Assembly (NCBI GenBank): GCA_027485535.1
Contig: JAIXQV010000228.1
Location: 1 to 18,098, forward strand
Length of the DNA: 18,098 nt
Reading direction: 5' to 3'
Source: Oxalobacteraceae bacterium
GTDB taxonomy: Bacteria; Pseudomonadota; Gammaproteobacteria; Burkholderiales; Burkholderiaceae_D
In this document: in pieces, positions 1 through 8,109 of the stretch
Position numbering within the stretch: position 1 is the first letter of the stretch
Layout: every line of letters starts with the position of its first letter
Program-made: the position numbers and the translations under genes
The notes under the pieces: generated by a model
What the model was told of the DNA's origin: nothing
The model's input: only the letters and a program-made list of their open reading frames with translations
Databases searched by the model: none

Positions 1-131
1 CTCATACGCTTTGTGCGCTGATCAAAGATGATCAAGGCAAGGAAGTGGTGATTCCTCTTAATACGCCGGATGGTCGCCCGATTTTCATGAATCCGGACAA
101 TGCGATCGCTGAGGGATCGGTCAACCACTAA
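1..131 (+). CDS. 3' fragment of an unidentified protein gene
   Basis: An open frame runs from the left edge (first full codon at position 3) to a TAA at 129-131 and gives 42 C-terminal residues, beginning HTLCALIKDDQGKE and ending DNAIAEGSVNH. The start and most of the gene lie outside the window. The visible part is polar, has no membrane segment, and has no motif I recognise. It converges on the minus-strand DUF1854 gene with about 50 bp between the two stops. A weak inverted repeat (GCGCA at 145-149, TGCGC at 155-159) lies in that gap but has no T-run, so I do not call a terminator. The frame is read directly; that it is a real gene is likely but not proved, because only 42 codons are visible. 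Confidence 0.5.
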   Translation, partial: HTLCALIKDDQGKEVVIPLNTPDGRPIFMNPDNAIAEGSVNH

Positions 132-181
132 GCGCTATCGGTCTGCGCAGAAGTTGCGCTGGCCGCACCTTACGACAGACT

Positions 182-679
182 TTACAAAAACCGATCGAGC
201 AGCTTTCTTGATCCGCGATCGAGCGCACGGATGTCATGCACGCGGTAGGTAACGCCATGGCTATCCGTGATGATCAGTCCACCGTTGCGCAGCCGACGAA
301 TATCTTCCTCGCCCTTCAGCACAAAGCTGTTCAAGCCACGATCGGTCGTCACCGTCCAGGTGCTGGGTGTCGCAAACGTACTCACTTCGACTAGCCGATC
401 AATCACAGGCAAAAACTCGCGCTGCGCGATCTCTTGCTCAATCATGGCGCGCGTTTCAGCGTCCAGCATACTGAGCTGATTAATGAAGACGAGCTCATGC
501 CCATCGGTACTCAGCAGCGAGACTTGTTCACCCGGCGCGTCGATTGGAAAGGCTTGCGACGGCACGACACCGACATGCACCTCGCCTGCCTCATCGGTAA
601 AGTTGAGTCGGCCATAGCTATCCCGGCGCAGCCGGTGCGCTACCGGCATCCAAGCCTTGCCGCTGGATTCTTCGATCAT
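182..679 (-). CDS. DUF1854 family protein, cyanophycin-cluster associated
   Basis: This 165-residue protein matches what I know of the DUF1854 family: a short, soluble, acidic protein with the pattern DSYGRLNFTDEAGEVHVGVVP near the N terminus and a C-terminal stretch that includes GVTYRVHDIRALDRGSRKLL. There is no signal peptide or membrane segment, so it is probably cytoplasmic. The family has no established biochemical activity; it is known mainly as a neighbour of cyanophycin synthetase genes and of the ABC transporter that precedes it here. Its ATG (677-679) overlaps the TGA of the ABC transporter gene (676-678) in an ATGA arrangement, so translation is probably coupled and the two products are probably needed together. 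It could be an accessory or regulatory subunit of the transporter; this is inference. The family call is from recognition of sequence and context, without an alignment. Confidence 0.8.
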   Translation of the reverse strand: MIEESSGKAWMPVAHRLRRDSYGRLNFTDEAGEVHVGVVPSQAFPIDAPGEQVSLLSTDGHELVFINQLSMLDAETRAMIEQEIAQREFLPVIDRLVEVSTFATPSTWTVTTDRGLNSFVLKGEEDIRRLRNGGLIITDSHGVTYRVHDIRALDRGSRKLLDRFL

Positions 680-3051
680 GCGGTCCCCGCTTTTGCCAAA
701 GGAATTCTGAGCGGATCCGGTGTTTCATCTTCGGTGTCGACGTTGCGCGCCTGCGCCTCGTACAAGCGCCAGTAGGCGCCTTGCTGGGCTATCAACTCAT
801 CATGTGAGCCGATCTCGACCACCTCGCCACGCTCAAGCACAATCAACCGATCGGCTCGGCGCAATGTCGAGAGGCGGTGCGCAATCGCAATCGTGGTACG
901 ACCTTGAACCAGGTTATCGAGCGCTTTTTGAATTTCTTTCTCAGTCGCCGTATCGACTGACGAGGTGGCCTCATCCAACATCAGGATATGCGGATTAATT
1001 AGCAGCGCACGCGCAATTGAAATACGCTGACGCTCACCACCAGAAAGCCCCTGCCCGCGCTCACCCACGATCGAATCATAGCCATGACGTAGCCGCAGGA
1101 TGAACTCATGCGCATGCGCGGCCCGCGCGGCAGCGATGACCTCGGCGCGCGTTGCATCGGGCTTGCCGTAAGCGATATTCTCGGCAACCGTGCCGTGAAA
1201 CAGAAAAGGCTCTTGTAGTACCAGACCAATGTGACGACGATAGTCAGCCACCGAGAAGCGCCGCAGATCAATTCCATCGACAGTAATCGCGCCGTCGGTG
1301 ACATCGTAGAAACGGCAGATCAAATTAACCAACGTACTCTTACCCGAGCCGCTATGGCCCACTAGCCCGATCATTTCGCCCTGACGAATCTCGAGATTAA
1401 TACCCTTCAAAATTCGACGACTACCGTAACGGAAACCGACATCCCGCAGCGCGATAGTGCCGGGGGCGGTTGCAACGGGCACCGGGTTCGCAGGCTCGGG
1501 CACGCTCGAGCTATGGTCAAGAATATCGAAAATTCGCTTCGCACCCGCCGCTGCTTTTTGGGTATGCGACACGATACGGCTCATGGTGTCGAGTCGACCA
1601 TAGAAACGGCCGATATACGCAATGAAGGCCACCAGCACGCCTACCGTCACACCGTGGTGAATCACTAGCCAGATACCAAAACCCCAGACGATCAGCAGCC
1701 CAACTTCCGTCAGCATGGTGACCGTCGGTGCAAACAAGCTCCAGGTGCGGTTCAGCTTGTCATTGACCGCGAGGTTATGCATATTCGCTTCGCGAAAGCG
1801 TTGCGACTCACGGCCCTCTTGCGCAAAGGCTTTCACCACACGAATACCGGGGATGGTGTCCGCAAGTACGTTGGTCACATCACCCCAGATACGGTCGATT
1901 TTCTCGAAGCCGGTACGCAAGCGGTCACGCACCGAATGGATCAACCACATGATTAACGGCAGCGGCAGTAGCGTGACCACGGTCAGCCAGGGGTTTATCG
2001 TAAAGAGCACCACGGTGGTCATCGCCAGTAGCAGCACATCGGTTACAAAATCGAGTGCATGCAGCGATAAGAATATACAAATTCGGTCGGATTCATTACC
2101 AATCCGCGCGATTAAATCGCCAGTGCGTTTGGCACCGAAATAATCGAGCGACAGCGTCATCAGGTGATTGAACGTCGCCGTACGCAAATGCGCGCCGATA
2201 CGCTCTGATACCAGCGCGAGCAGATAGGTTCGCCACCAACCAAGCCCCCACGCCAACAGCGCCGCCACCAGCAAACCCGACAGGTATAGCACCACGTCTT
2301 GGGTATCAATCTGCGCACCGGTTTGCTGCGGGATCAGAATTTCATCCATCAGCGGCATCGACAAATACGGCGGCACCATCAGCGCCGCAGTCGAGGCTAG
2401 CGTGAGGAAGAAACCCAGCAGCAGCTGCATTTTGTAGGGCTTGGCAAAACGCCACAGGCGCAGCAGCACCCAAGTGGATACAGGCTCGAGCAGTTCACGA
2501 TGGCAGACTGGACATTCCTCGCTCTGATCCGGCAGCAAGGCCTGACAACTCGGGCAGCGCGCACCCGACTCTTCGGGCGTCAGTACGTGGCCGCCACGCG
2601 CGGCCTGTACTTTTTCAAAATTCTGAATGAAACGCAGCGCACTCACCTCTTGCGCCAGCGTGAAACGCCAACGTGCCAAGGTGCCTTGATCATCATGCAG
2701 CGCGAGCGTGGCGACGCCTCCATGATCGCTGTGGTGCAGCGTGAAGGCCGGTTGAAGCGGCCACTCAGACCACCCCTCGCCATCTGAATGGCTTATCATT
2801 CGCTCGGTTGTTAGCAGCAAGCGGCTGGACGCGAATTGAAGCGCCGGGTTCAGATCCGGTTCCAGCGTGGCGAGTACCTGTTCATGCGCACGCAAAGGCG
2901 GGTTGTCCCGAAAATTGTGCGGCGTGGAAGTCGCGGCAGGTGCTACATGTGATGGGGCGCTAGGCGGCATGAATACGGAACCAAGTGTCGCGAGCTGATA
3001 ATCCAGTGAATTGAACTGAAGCGGCTTGCTGCTGTCGCAGACTGCGCGCAT
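676..3051 (-). CDS. ABC transporter (fused membrane and ATPase domains) with PH-like and zinc-ribbon N-terminal extension
   Basis: With the start at 3051 the protein has 791 residues. Order of parts: a variable N terminus; a beta-rich PH-like segment (about 55-150); a zinc ribbon with CPSC and CPVC (Cys 166, 169, 180, 183); a six-helix exporter membrane domain (about 206-483); and a nucleotide-binding domain with Walker A GHSGSGKST (565-573), signature LSGGE (669-673), Walker B ILMLDE (689-694) and H-loop His 725. All ATPase motifs are intact, so it should be a working homodimeric type IV exporter-fold ABC protein in the inner membrane. This architecture is known next to cyanophycin synthetase genes, but its substrate is not established. 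The frame stays open to an ATG at 3132, which would overlap the divergent cphA' gene, so I chose ATG 3051. An ATG at 2970 is also possible. None of these has a strong ribosome binding site. Confidence 0.85.
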   Translation of the reverse strand: MRAVCDSSKPLQFNSLDYQLATLGSVFMPPSAPSHVAPAATSTPHNFRDNPPLRAHEQVLATLEPDLNPALQFASSRLLLTTERMISHSDGEGWSEWPLQPAFTLHHSDHGGVATLALHDDQGTLARWRFTLAQEVSALRFIQNFEKVQAARGGHVLTPEESGARCPSCQALLPDQSEECPVCHRELLEPVSTWVLLRLWRFAKPYKMQLLLGFFLTLASTAALMVPPYLSMPLMDEILIPQQTGAQIDTQDVVLYLSGLLVAALLAWGLGWWRTYLLALVSERIGAHLRTATFNHLMTLSLDYFGAKRTGDLIARIGNESDRICIFLSLHALDFVTDVLLLAMTTVVLFTINPWLTVVTLLPLPLIMWLIHSVRDRLRTGFEKIDRIWGDVTNVLADTIPGIRVVKAFAQEGRESQRFREANMHNLAVNDKLNRTWSLFAPTVTMLTEVGLLIVWGFGIWLVIHHGVTVGVLVAFIAYIGRFYGRLDTMSRIVSHTQKAAAGAKRIFDILDHSSSVPEPANPVPVATAPGTIALRDVGFRYGSRRILKGINLEIRQGEMIGLVGHSGSGKSTLVNLICRFYDVTDGAITVDGIDLRRFSVADYRRHIGLVLQEPFLFHGTVAENIAYGKPDATRAEVIAAARAAHAHEFILRLRHGYDSIVGERGQGLSGGERQRISIARALLINPHILMLDEATSSVDTATEKEIQKALDNLVQGRTTIAIAHRLSTLRRADRLIVLERGEVVEIGSHDELIAQQGAYWRLYEAQARNVDTEDETPDPLRIPLAKAGTA

Positions 3052-3119
3052 TGTCGCCGAAGTCGGCCGCTTAGTCCTAACAATCCGACATCTTACCTTT
3101 TTGCCCGAACCCCGAACCG
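3052..3119. promoter_or_regulatory. Divergent intergenic region between the ABC transporter and cphA'
   Basis: These 68 bp must hold the promoter of cphA' and probably that of the ABC/DUF1854 pair, unless the ABC gene starts further inside. I find no convincing -35/-10 pair in either direction; the best AT-rich core is TAACAAT at 3078-3084. A tandem CCGAACC CCGAACC lies at 3105-3118, directly before the cphA' ATG, where a Shine-Dalgarno sequence would be expected. Shared control of synthesis and transporter genes is inferred from the divergent arrangement only. Confidence 0.4.
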
Positions 3120-5330
3120 ATGAGCACTGCAAATCCCGCTGTCATGCCGCCCGGCCCGTTTGAAATTCAGGTCCCGCGCATTACCTTCCTGCGTGGTCCG
3201 AATATGTGGACCTACACCCCGGTACTTGAGGCCTGGCTGGATCTTGGCGTGCTGGAGGAGTGGCCGAGTAACCGGCAACCAGGCTTTATTGACCGTTTGT
3301 TATCGGTTTTGCCACAAGTCGCCGCACATCACTGCAGCCCGGGCGTGCCCTACGGCTTCGAGCAGCGCCTGCGCGATGGCACCTGGATGGGCCATGTGCT
3401 TGAGCATGTGATTATTGAACTGCTCGAACTGTCGGGTCTGGAGGCCGGTTTTGGTCAGACCCGTGAAACCACGCGCTCTGGCACTTATCGCATGGTGTTC
3501 CGTGTGCCAGACGAGACCGTGGGCAGAACCGCGTTCGATGCTGGCCTGAAGCTGATACACGCGGTCATCAATCAGCAGCCATTCGAGGTCGAGCCCGAGC
3601 TGGCAAAAATCCGTAAAGCGATCGACGAGTATTACCTCGGTCCATCGACGGCGCATATCGTCGCCAGCGCCAAGAAACGCAAAATTCCGCATATCCGTCT
3701 TAACCAAGGCAATCTCGTACAGCTCGGTTACGGCGCGCTGCAAAACCGTATCTGGACGGCCGAGACTGACCTTACCAGCGCAATCGCCGAGGGCATCGCT
3801 GGCAACAAAGACCTGACCAAGGCACTGCTCAAGAGCTGCGGCGTACCCGTTCCCAATGGCGAAGTGGTGCATAGCGTCGAGGCCGCTTGGGAAGTCGCCG
3901 AAGACATTGGCTTGCCAGTCGTGGTCAAGCCGCGTGATGGCAACCGCGGGCGCGGCGTCATGCTCAACCTGCGCACGCGCGAAGAAGTTGAATCGGCGTA
4001 TGCCATTGCGCGCGCTGAAGATCCTGATGTGATTGTCGAGCGATACATCGAGGGTGACGAGCATCGCGTGCTGGTGGTCGGTGGCAAAGTAATTGCCGTC
4101 GCGCGTGGTGAAAGCGCATGGGTCACTGGTGACGGGCGATCGACCGTGGCAGAACTCATCGAACAGCAAATCAACAGCGATCCTCGTCGCGGTAGCGCCG
4201 ACATTCATCCGCTGGAAAAGCTTAACCCGATGACGAATAGCGTCATTCAGGGCAACCTGCAGCGACAGCGTCTGACGACCGAGTCGGTACCCGCCGCAGA
4301 GCAGCGCGTGCTGATCACCGCCAATGGCAATCATGCGGTCGAATGCAGCGATCTGATCCACCCCGACAATGCCTTCACTTGCGTGCTTGCCGCGCAAATC
4401 ATCGGGCTGGATATTGCAGGCATCGACATCGTCTGCAAAGACATCGCGCAGCCACTCGAATCACAACGCGGCGCCGTGGTTGAAGTCAACGCCGGTCCCG
4501 GCTTGCTGATGCATCTGAAACCGGCGCAAGGTGAAGTACGACCAGTCGGTGACGCCATCGTCAGCCATCTGTTCCCGGAAGGCCAGCGCGGCCGTATTCC
4601 GATTGTTGGTGTAGCTGGCAGCGAGGGCACCACACCAATCGCGCGCTTGGTCGCCTGGCTGATGCAGCTATCCGGTGCGCGCGTTGGTGTTGCCTGCCGT
4701 GAGGGTTTGTTTGTCGGCGCTCGGCAGTTGGAGCGTGGTGATTGCGCGCACTGGGAGCCCGGCCAACGTCTGCTGATTAATCGAAATGTCGAAGCTGCGG
4801 TATTTGAAAATGATCCGATCTCGCTGCTGACCGAGGGCCTTGCCTACGACCGCTGCTGGGTCGGCCTGGTCGCCGACAGCAAGCCGGGACCCGGGCTTGA
4901 TGAAGGGCTGATGACCGAGCCCGAGCATCGTTACAAAATACTGCGCACCCAAATCGACGTTGTCCTGGAAACCGGCGCCGCTGTGCTAAATGCCGATGAT
5001 GAAACCGTGCTCGAGATGGCTAAGCTGTCGGACGGTGATGTACTGCTCTATGCGCGAGATGGCAAGCACCCTGCACTGGTTGCGCACCGCGAATCCGGTC
5101 GGCGTGTGCTCTATCTGGAAGATGGTTTTCTGGTGCGCGCTCACGGCAACGCGGTAGCCGACAAAATCAACCTAAGCCGCGACCTCAGCCCTGCCGCTTC
5201 CGCCGTGCCGCACGAGGCACTGATGGCTGCGATCGGCGCTGCATGGGCACTCGGGCTCGAGGCACAACTGATTCGAACCGGTCTCGATACCTTCGGCACC
5301 GTTCAACCCCAAACGCTGGTGATTGCATAA
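3120..5330 (+). CDS. cphA': Cyanophycin synthetase-like paralogue with degenerate, truncated Mur-ligase half
   Basis: This 736-residue cytoplasmic protein has the cyanophycin synthetase layout. The N domain (about 1-160) contains an HVLEH motif followed by Glu 100 (His 92, Glu 95, His 96), like the inverted zincin signature reported as a hydrolytic, primer-making site in some CphA1 enzymes. The ATP-grasp domain (about 215-485) keeps the usual blocks (VVVKPRDGNRGRG at 267-279, VVEVNAGPG at 453-461) and should be able to add Asp to the backbone. The Mur-ligase part is broken: the P-loop reads GVAGSEGTTPI (497-507) with Thr 503 where the ATP-binding Lys belongs, the ETARGG and TNVGEGDH blocks of the neighbour are not conserved, and the protein stops before the Mur C-terminal subdomain. 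It should therefore not add Arg. Similar short paralogues occur beside full cphA genes in betaproteobacteria. The start is the first ATG in the frame after a stop at 3078; no Shine-Dalgarno is visible. Confidence 0.88.
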   Translation: MSTANPAVMPPGPFEIQVPRITFLRGPNMWTYTPVLEAWLDLGVLEEWPSNRQPGFIDRLLSVLPQVAAHHCSPGVPYGFEQRLRDGTWMGHVLEHVIIELLELSGLEAGFGQTRETTRSGTYRMVFRVPDETVGRTAFDAGLKLIHAVINQQPFEVEPELAKIRKAIDEYYLGPSTAHIVASAKKRKIPHIRLNQGNLVQLGYGALQNRIWTAETDLTSAIAEGIAGNKDLTKALLKSCGVPVPNGEVVHSVEAAWEVAEDIGLPVVVKPRDGNRGRGVMLNLRTREEVESAYAIARAEDPDVIVERYIEGDEHRVLVVGGKVIAVARGESAWVTGDGRSTVAELIEQQINSDPRRGSADIHPLEKLNPMTNSVIQGNLQRQRLTTESVPAAEQRVLITANGNHAVECSDLIHPDNAFTCVLAAQIIGLDIAGIDIVCKDIAQPLESQRGAVVEVNAGPGLLMHLKPAQGEVRPVGDAIVSHLFPEGQRGRIPIVGVAGSEGTTPIARLVAWLMQLSGARVGVACREGLFVGARQLERGDCAHWEPGQRLLINRNVEAAVFENDPISLLTEGLAYDRCWVGLVADSKPGPGLDEGLMTEPEHRYKILRTQIDVVLETGAAVLNADDETVLEMAKLSDGDVLLYARDGKHPALVAHRESGRRVLYLEDGFLVRAHGNAVADKINLSRDLSPAASAVPHEALMAAIGAAWALGLEAQLIRTGLDTFGTVQPQTLVIA

Positions 5331-5333
5331 CGT

Positions 5334-7949
5334 ATGGAACTCAAACAAACGCGTGCCCTGCGCGGGCCTAACCTCTGGAGTCGCTACACAGCACTCGAAA
5401 TTGAAGTCGCTTGCACGAATGACGAATGCGAGATCGATCAGCTGTCCGGCTTTCTCGACAAACTACGTGCGATCTGCCCGGGTGTGGCTGACTTACGCGC
5501 ACCCGGCTACCACGGTCCACTCACCATAGCGCACGTACTGGAAGCAACGCTGCTGGCGCTACAAGCAAACGCTGGCTGCCCCTTGTCTTTCTCGCTGACG
5601 AATGCGACACCGGTACCGCAGTTGTACCAGGTGGTGGTGGAATACAGCGAAGAAGATGTCGGCCGACTCGCACTGAAATACGCGATGCAGGTGTCGCAGT
5701 ACGTATTCGATCTGTGTCGCGGTCAACTTGCCGACCATGCACCCGCGCCTGATGTCGCCGCTATGGTGGCCGAGTTACGCGAGATGGATGAAGATAATCG
5801 TCTTGGTCCATCGACCGGTTCTATCGTGAACGCTGCTGTCGCGCGCGGTATTCCATTTCGGCGTCTGACCAGTGGCAGCTTGGTACAACTGGGCTGGGGC
5901 TGCAAGCAAAGACGTATTCAAGCCGCCGAGGTAGATTCGACCAGTGCAGTAGCAGAGACAATCGCGCAGGACAAGAACCTGACCAAGCACCTGCTAAACG
6001 CAGCGGGTGTTCCGGTACCGCAGGGCGCACCGGTAAAAACTGCCGAACACGCATGGGAAGTTGCGCAACGCATCGGCATGCCGGTTGTATGCAAACCGCA
6101 AAACGGTAGCCAAGGCAAAGGCGTTACCGTCAACATCATGAACCGTGAGCAGCTGGATAGGGCATTCGAGGCAGCGACGGTTGCAGCACGCGGCAAAGGT
6201 CCGGTGTTGGTTGAAAAATTTTTCCCGGGTAGTGATTACCGTTTGCTAGTAGTGGGCAACAAATTAGTGGCTGCTGCCCGGCGAGATCCGCCGCAGGTGA
6301 TCGGTGATGGCAAGCACAGTGTGCGCGAGTTGGTAAACATCTTGAACGCCGATCCCCGCCGTAGTGAAGGTCACGCTACCTCACTGACCAAGATCAGTTT
6401 CGACGATATCGCAGTTGCCTGTCTCGCTGAAAAACAATTGACACCCGAATCCATACCCGAGGTCGGTCATCGCGTGGTGTTGCGAAATAACGCGAATCTT
6501 TCGACCGGCGGTAGCGCCACCGATGTCACTGACGATGTACACCCCGAAGTCGCCGCACGCGCTATTGATGCCGCTGCGATGGTGGGCTTGCATGTGTGTG
6601 GCGTAGATGTCGTGGTCGAGAACATCATGCGCCCGCTGGAAGAACAAAACGGCGGCGTGGTTGAGGTCAACGCAGCGCCGGGCTTGCGGATGCACCTGAC
6701 ACCTTCATATGGCAAGGGCCGCAACATTGGCGAAGCCGTCATCCAGCAAATGTTTCGACAAGGTGATGATGCACGGATTCCTGTTGTTGCAGTCACCGGC
6801 GTGAATGGTAAAACGACCACCACCCGACTCATCGCTCATGTGCTGGCGACCAAAGGTCTGTGTGTCGGCATGACGAACACCGATGGTGTGTATGTCGGTG
6901 GCCGACAGACCGATAGTGGTGACTGCAGCGGACCCAAGAGCGCACGAAGTGTACTGGCGCATCCGCATGTCGAGGCCGCGGTATTAGAGACAGCGCGTGG
7001 CGGCATGTTGCGCGAGGGTCTCGGTTACGACAAATGTTCAGTCGCTGTCGTAACCAATGTCGGCGAAGGTGATCATCTCGGCCTGAATCATATGCACACC
7101 GCCGAGGATGTCTCACGCATTAAACAAATCGCTGTGCAAAACGTCTCGCCGAATGGCTATGCGGTGTTAAACGCCGCTGATCCGCTAGTCGCATCCATGG
7201 CGCCGCACTGCCCCGGCAAGGTGATTTTTTTCGCACAAAGCCCGACCCATCCAGTGATGGTCACACACCGCGCACGTGGTCACCGCGTCGTGTACGTCGA
7301 GAACGCTGACATCGTACTTGCTGAAGGCGCTCAGCATCATCGTATGAAGTTGGCCGACGTGCCGCTCACCTGCGGTGGCGCACTCGGATTTCAGGTCGAG
7401 AACACGCTGGCAGCCGTCGGCGCCTGCTGGGCGCTCGGACTGCCCTGGCTGGAGATCGTCGCTGGTCTCAAGAGCTTTAATAACGATATCAAGGGTGCGC
7501 CTGCACGCTTCAATCAGATGGCTTATCGCGGCGCGACCGTGGTCGCAGACTATGGTCATAACCCACACGCCATGCGTGCATTGGTCGCTGCCTTTGATGC
7601 CATGCCCGCAGCGGAAGGCATGCGTCGCACGGTGGTGATTAGTGGTGCAGGTGATCGACGTGATGAAGACCTGCGCGAACTAACCCGCGTGCTCGGCGCG
7701 GCGTTCGACAACGTGATTCTTTACGAAGATGCCTGCCAACGTGGCCGCGAAGATGGCGAAGTGATCGGGCTATTACGCGAAGGGCTTGAAGGCGCGAAAC
7801 GCGCCTCTCACATTGAAGAAATTCGCGGTGAGTTTATCGCCATCGACCGCGGGCTTTCGCTTCTGACACCGGGCGACCAATGTCTGGTGCTGGTGGATCA
7901 GGTACACGAGGCACTGGAGCACTTATCGCAACGTGTAGCGGCAGGATAA
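5334..7949 (+). CDS. cphA: Cyanophycin synthetase
   Basis: This 871-residue protein is of normal CphA length. It makes cyanophycin by alternately adding Asp to the polymer backbone (ATP-grasp domain) and Arg to the Asp side chain (Mur-ligase-like domain), using ATP for each. Parts: N domain about 1-160; ATP-grasp about 205-475 (VVCKPQNGSQGKG at 251-263, VVEVNAAPG at 442-450); Mur-ligase domain with intact P-loop GVNGKTTT (489-496), ETARGG (552-557), TNVGEGDH (574-581) and the C-terminal DYGHNPHA block (739-746). It is fully equipped for both additions. In the N domain the metallopeptidase-like motif reads HVLEA (67-71): the second His of HxxEH is Ala 71. Its ATG lies 3 bp after the cphA' stop, so the two genes are almost certainly co-transcribed and translationally coupled. 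Together they would form a complementary pair. Confidence 0.95.
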   Translation: MELKQTRALRGPNLWSRYTALEIEVACTNDECEIDQLSGFLDKLRAICPGVADLRAPGYHGPLTIAHVLEATLLALQANAGCPLSFSLTNATPVPQLYQVVVEYSEEDVGRLALKYAMQVSQYVFDLCRGQLADHAPAPDVAAMVAELREMDEDNRLGPSTGSIVNAAVARGIPFRRLTSGSLVQLGWGCKQRRIQAAEVDSTSAVAETIAQDKNLTKHLLNAAGVPVPQGAPVKTAEHAWEVAQRIGMPVVCKPQNGSQGKGVTVNIMNREQLDRAFEAATVAARGKGPVLVEKFFPGSDYRLLVVGNKLVAAARRDPPQVIGDGKHSVRELVNILNADPRRSEGHATSLTKISFDDIAVACLAEKQLTPESIPEVGHRVVLRNNANLSTGGSATDVTDDVHPEVAARAIDAAAMVGLHVCGVDVVVENIMRPLEEQNGGVVEVNAAPGLRMHLTPSYGKGRNIGEAVIQQMFRQGDDARIPVVAVTGVNGKTTTTRLIAHVLATKGLCVGMTNTDGVYVGGRQTDSGDCSGPKSARSVLAHPHVEAAVLETARGGMLREGLGYDKCSVAVVTNVGEGDHLGLNHMHTAEDVSRIKQIAVQNVSPNGYAVLNAADPLVASMAPHCPGKVIFFAQSPTHPVMVTHRARGHRVVYVENADIVLAEGAQHHRMKLADVPLTCGGALGFQVENTLAAVGACWALGLPWLEIVAGLKSFNNDIKGAPARFNQMAYRGATVVADYGHNPHAMRALVAAFDAMPAAEGMRRTVVISGAGDRRDEDLRELTRVLGAAFDNVILYEDACQRGREDGEVIGLLREGLEGAKRASHIEEIRGEFIAIDRGLSLLTPGDQCLVLVDQVHEALEHLSQRVAAG

Positions 7950-7968
7950 GACAGGATTCCTGAAGCTA

Positions 7969-8040
7969 AAGCGGAAACGCTTCTCCGCCAGCGGCAAGTC
8001 TTTGCCGCTCAGCGTGCAAATTGATATGCGGGCTGAGCGG
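7969..8040 (+). promoter_or_regulatory. Structured leader: three inverted repeats, two mutually exclusive
   Basis: The 160 bp between cphA and the next gene (7950-8109) is dense in inverted repeats. AAGCG-GAAA-CGCTT (7969-7982) is a 5-bp stem with a GNRA tetraloop. AGCGGCAA (7990-7997) pairs perfectly with TTGCCGCT (8002-8009). CCGCTCAGC (8005-8013) pairs perfectly with GCTGAGCGG (8032-8040). The last two share 8005-8009, so only one can form at a time, as in attenuators and riboswitches. None is followed by a T-run. The base pairing is read directly; a regulatory role is inference. Confidence 0.45.
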
Positions 8041-8109
8041 TAAACCGACTGGAACGGAAGTTGCGTAAACCCAGCCATTCGCTATGTCCGAAAGACAGAC
8101 ACAAGGCCT

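Noticed and set aside
145..159. Possible terminator between the left-edge gene and the DUF1854 gene
   Set aside because: The stem is only 5 bp with no T-run on either strand.
434..775. Plus-strand open frame of 113 codons across the DUF1854/ABC junction
   Set aside because: It is antisense to two supported genes, has no known motif, and its composition follows the opposite-strand codons.
3077..3091. Minus-strand mini-frame of four codons (MSDC) preceded by AAAAAGG upstream of the ABC gene
   Set aside because: A leader peptide is conceivable, but a four-codon frame in a 68-bp region can arise by chance, and it is out of frame with the transporter.
3052..3132. N-terminal extension of the ABC transporter to ATG 3132
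   Set aside because: It would overlap the start of the divergent cphA' gene and adds 27 low-complexity, Arg/Ser-rich residues with no ribosome site.
3300..4397. 365-codon open frame antisense to cphA'
   Set aside because: It lies wholly inside a well-supported cyanophycin synthetase gene, shows no recognisable domain and no ribosome site, and long antisense frames are expected opposite GC-rich coding sequence.
7993..8005. GG-N-GC element resembling a sigma-54 promoter (GGCAAGTCTTTGC)
   Set aside because: The spacing between the GG and GC is 9 nt, one short of the strict 10, and the bases are explained by the perfect hairpin 7990-8009.
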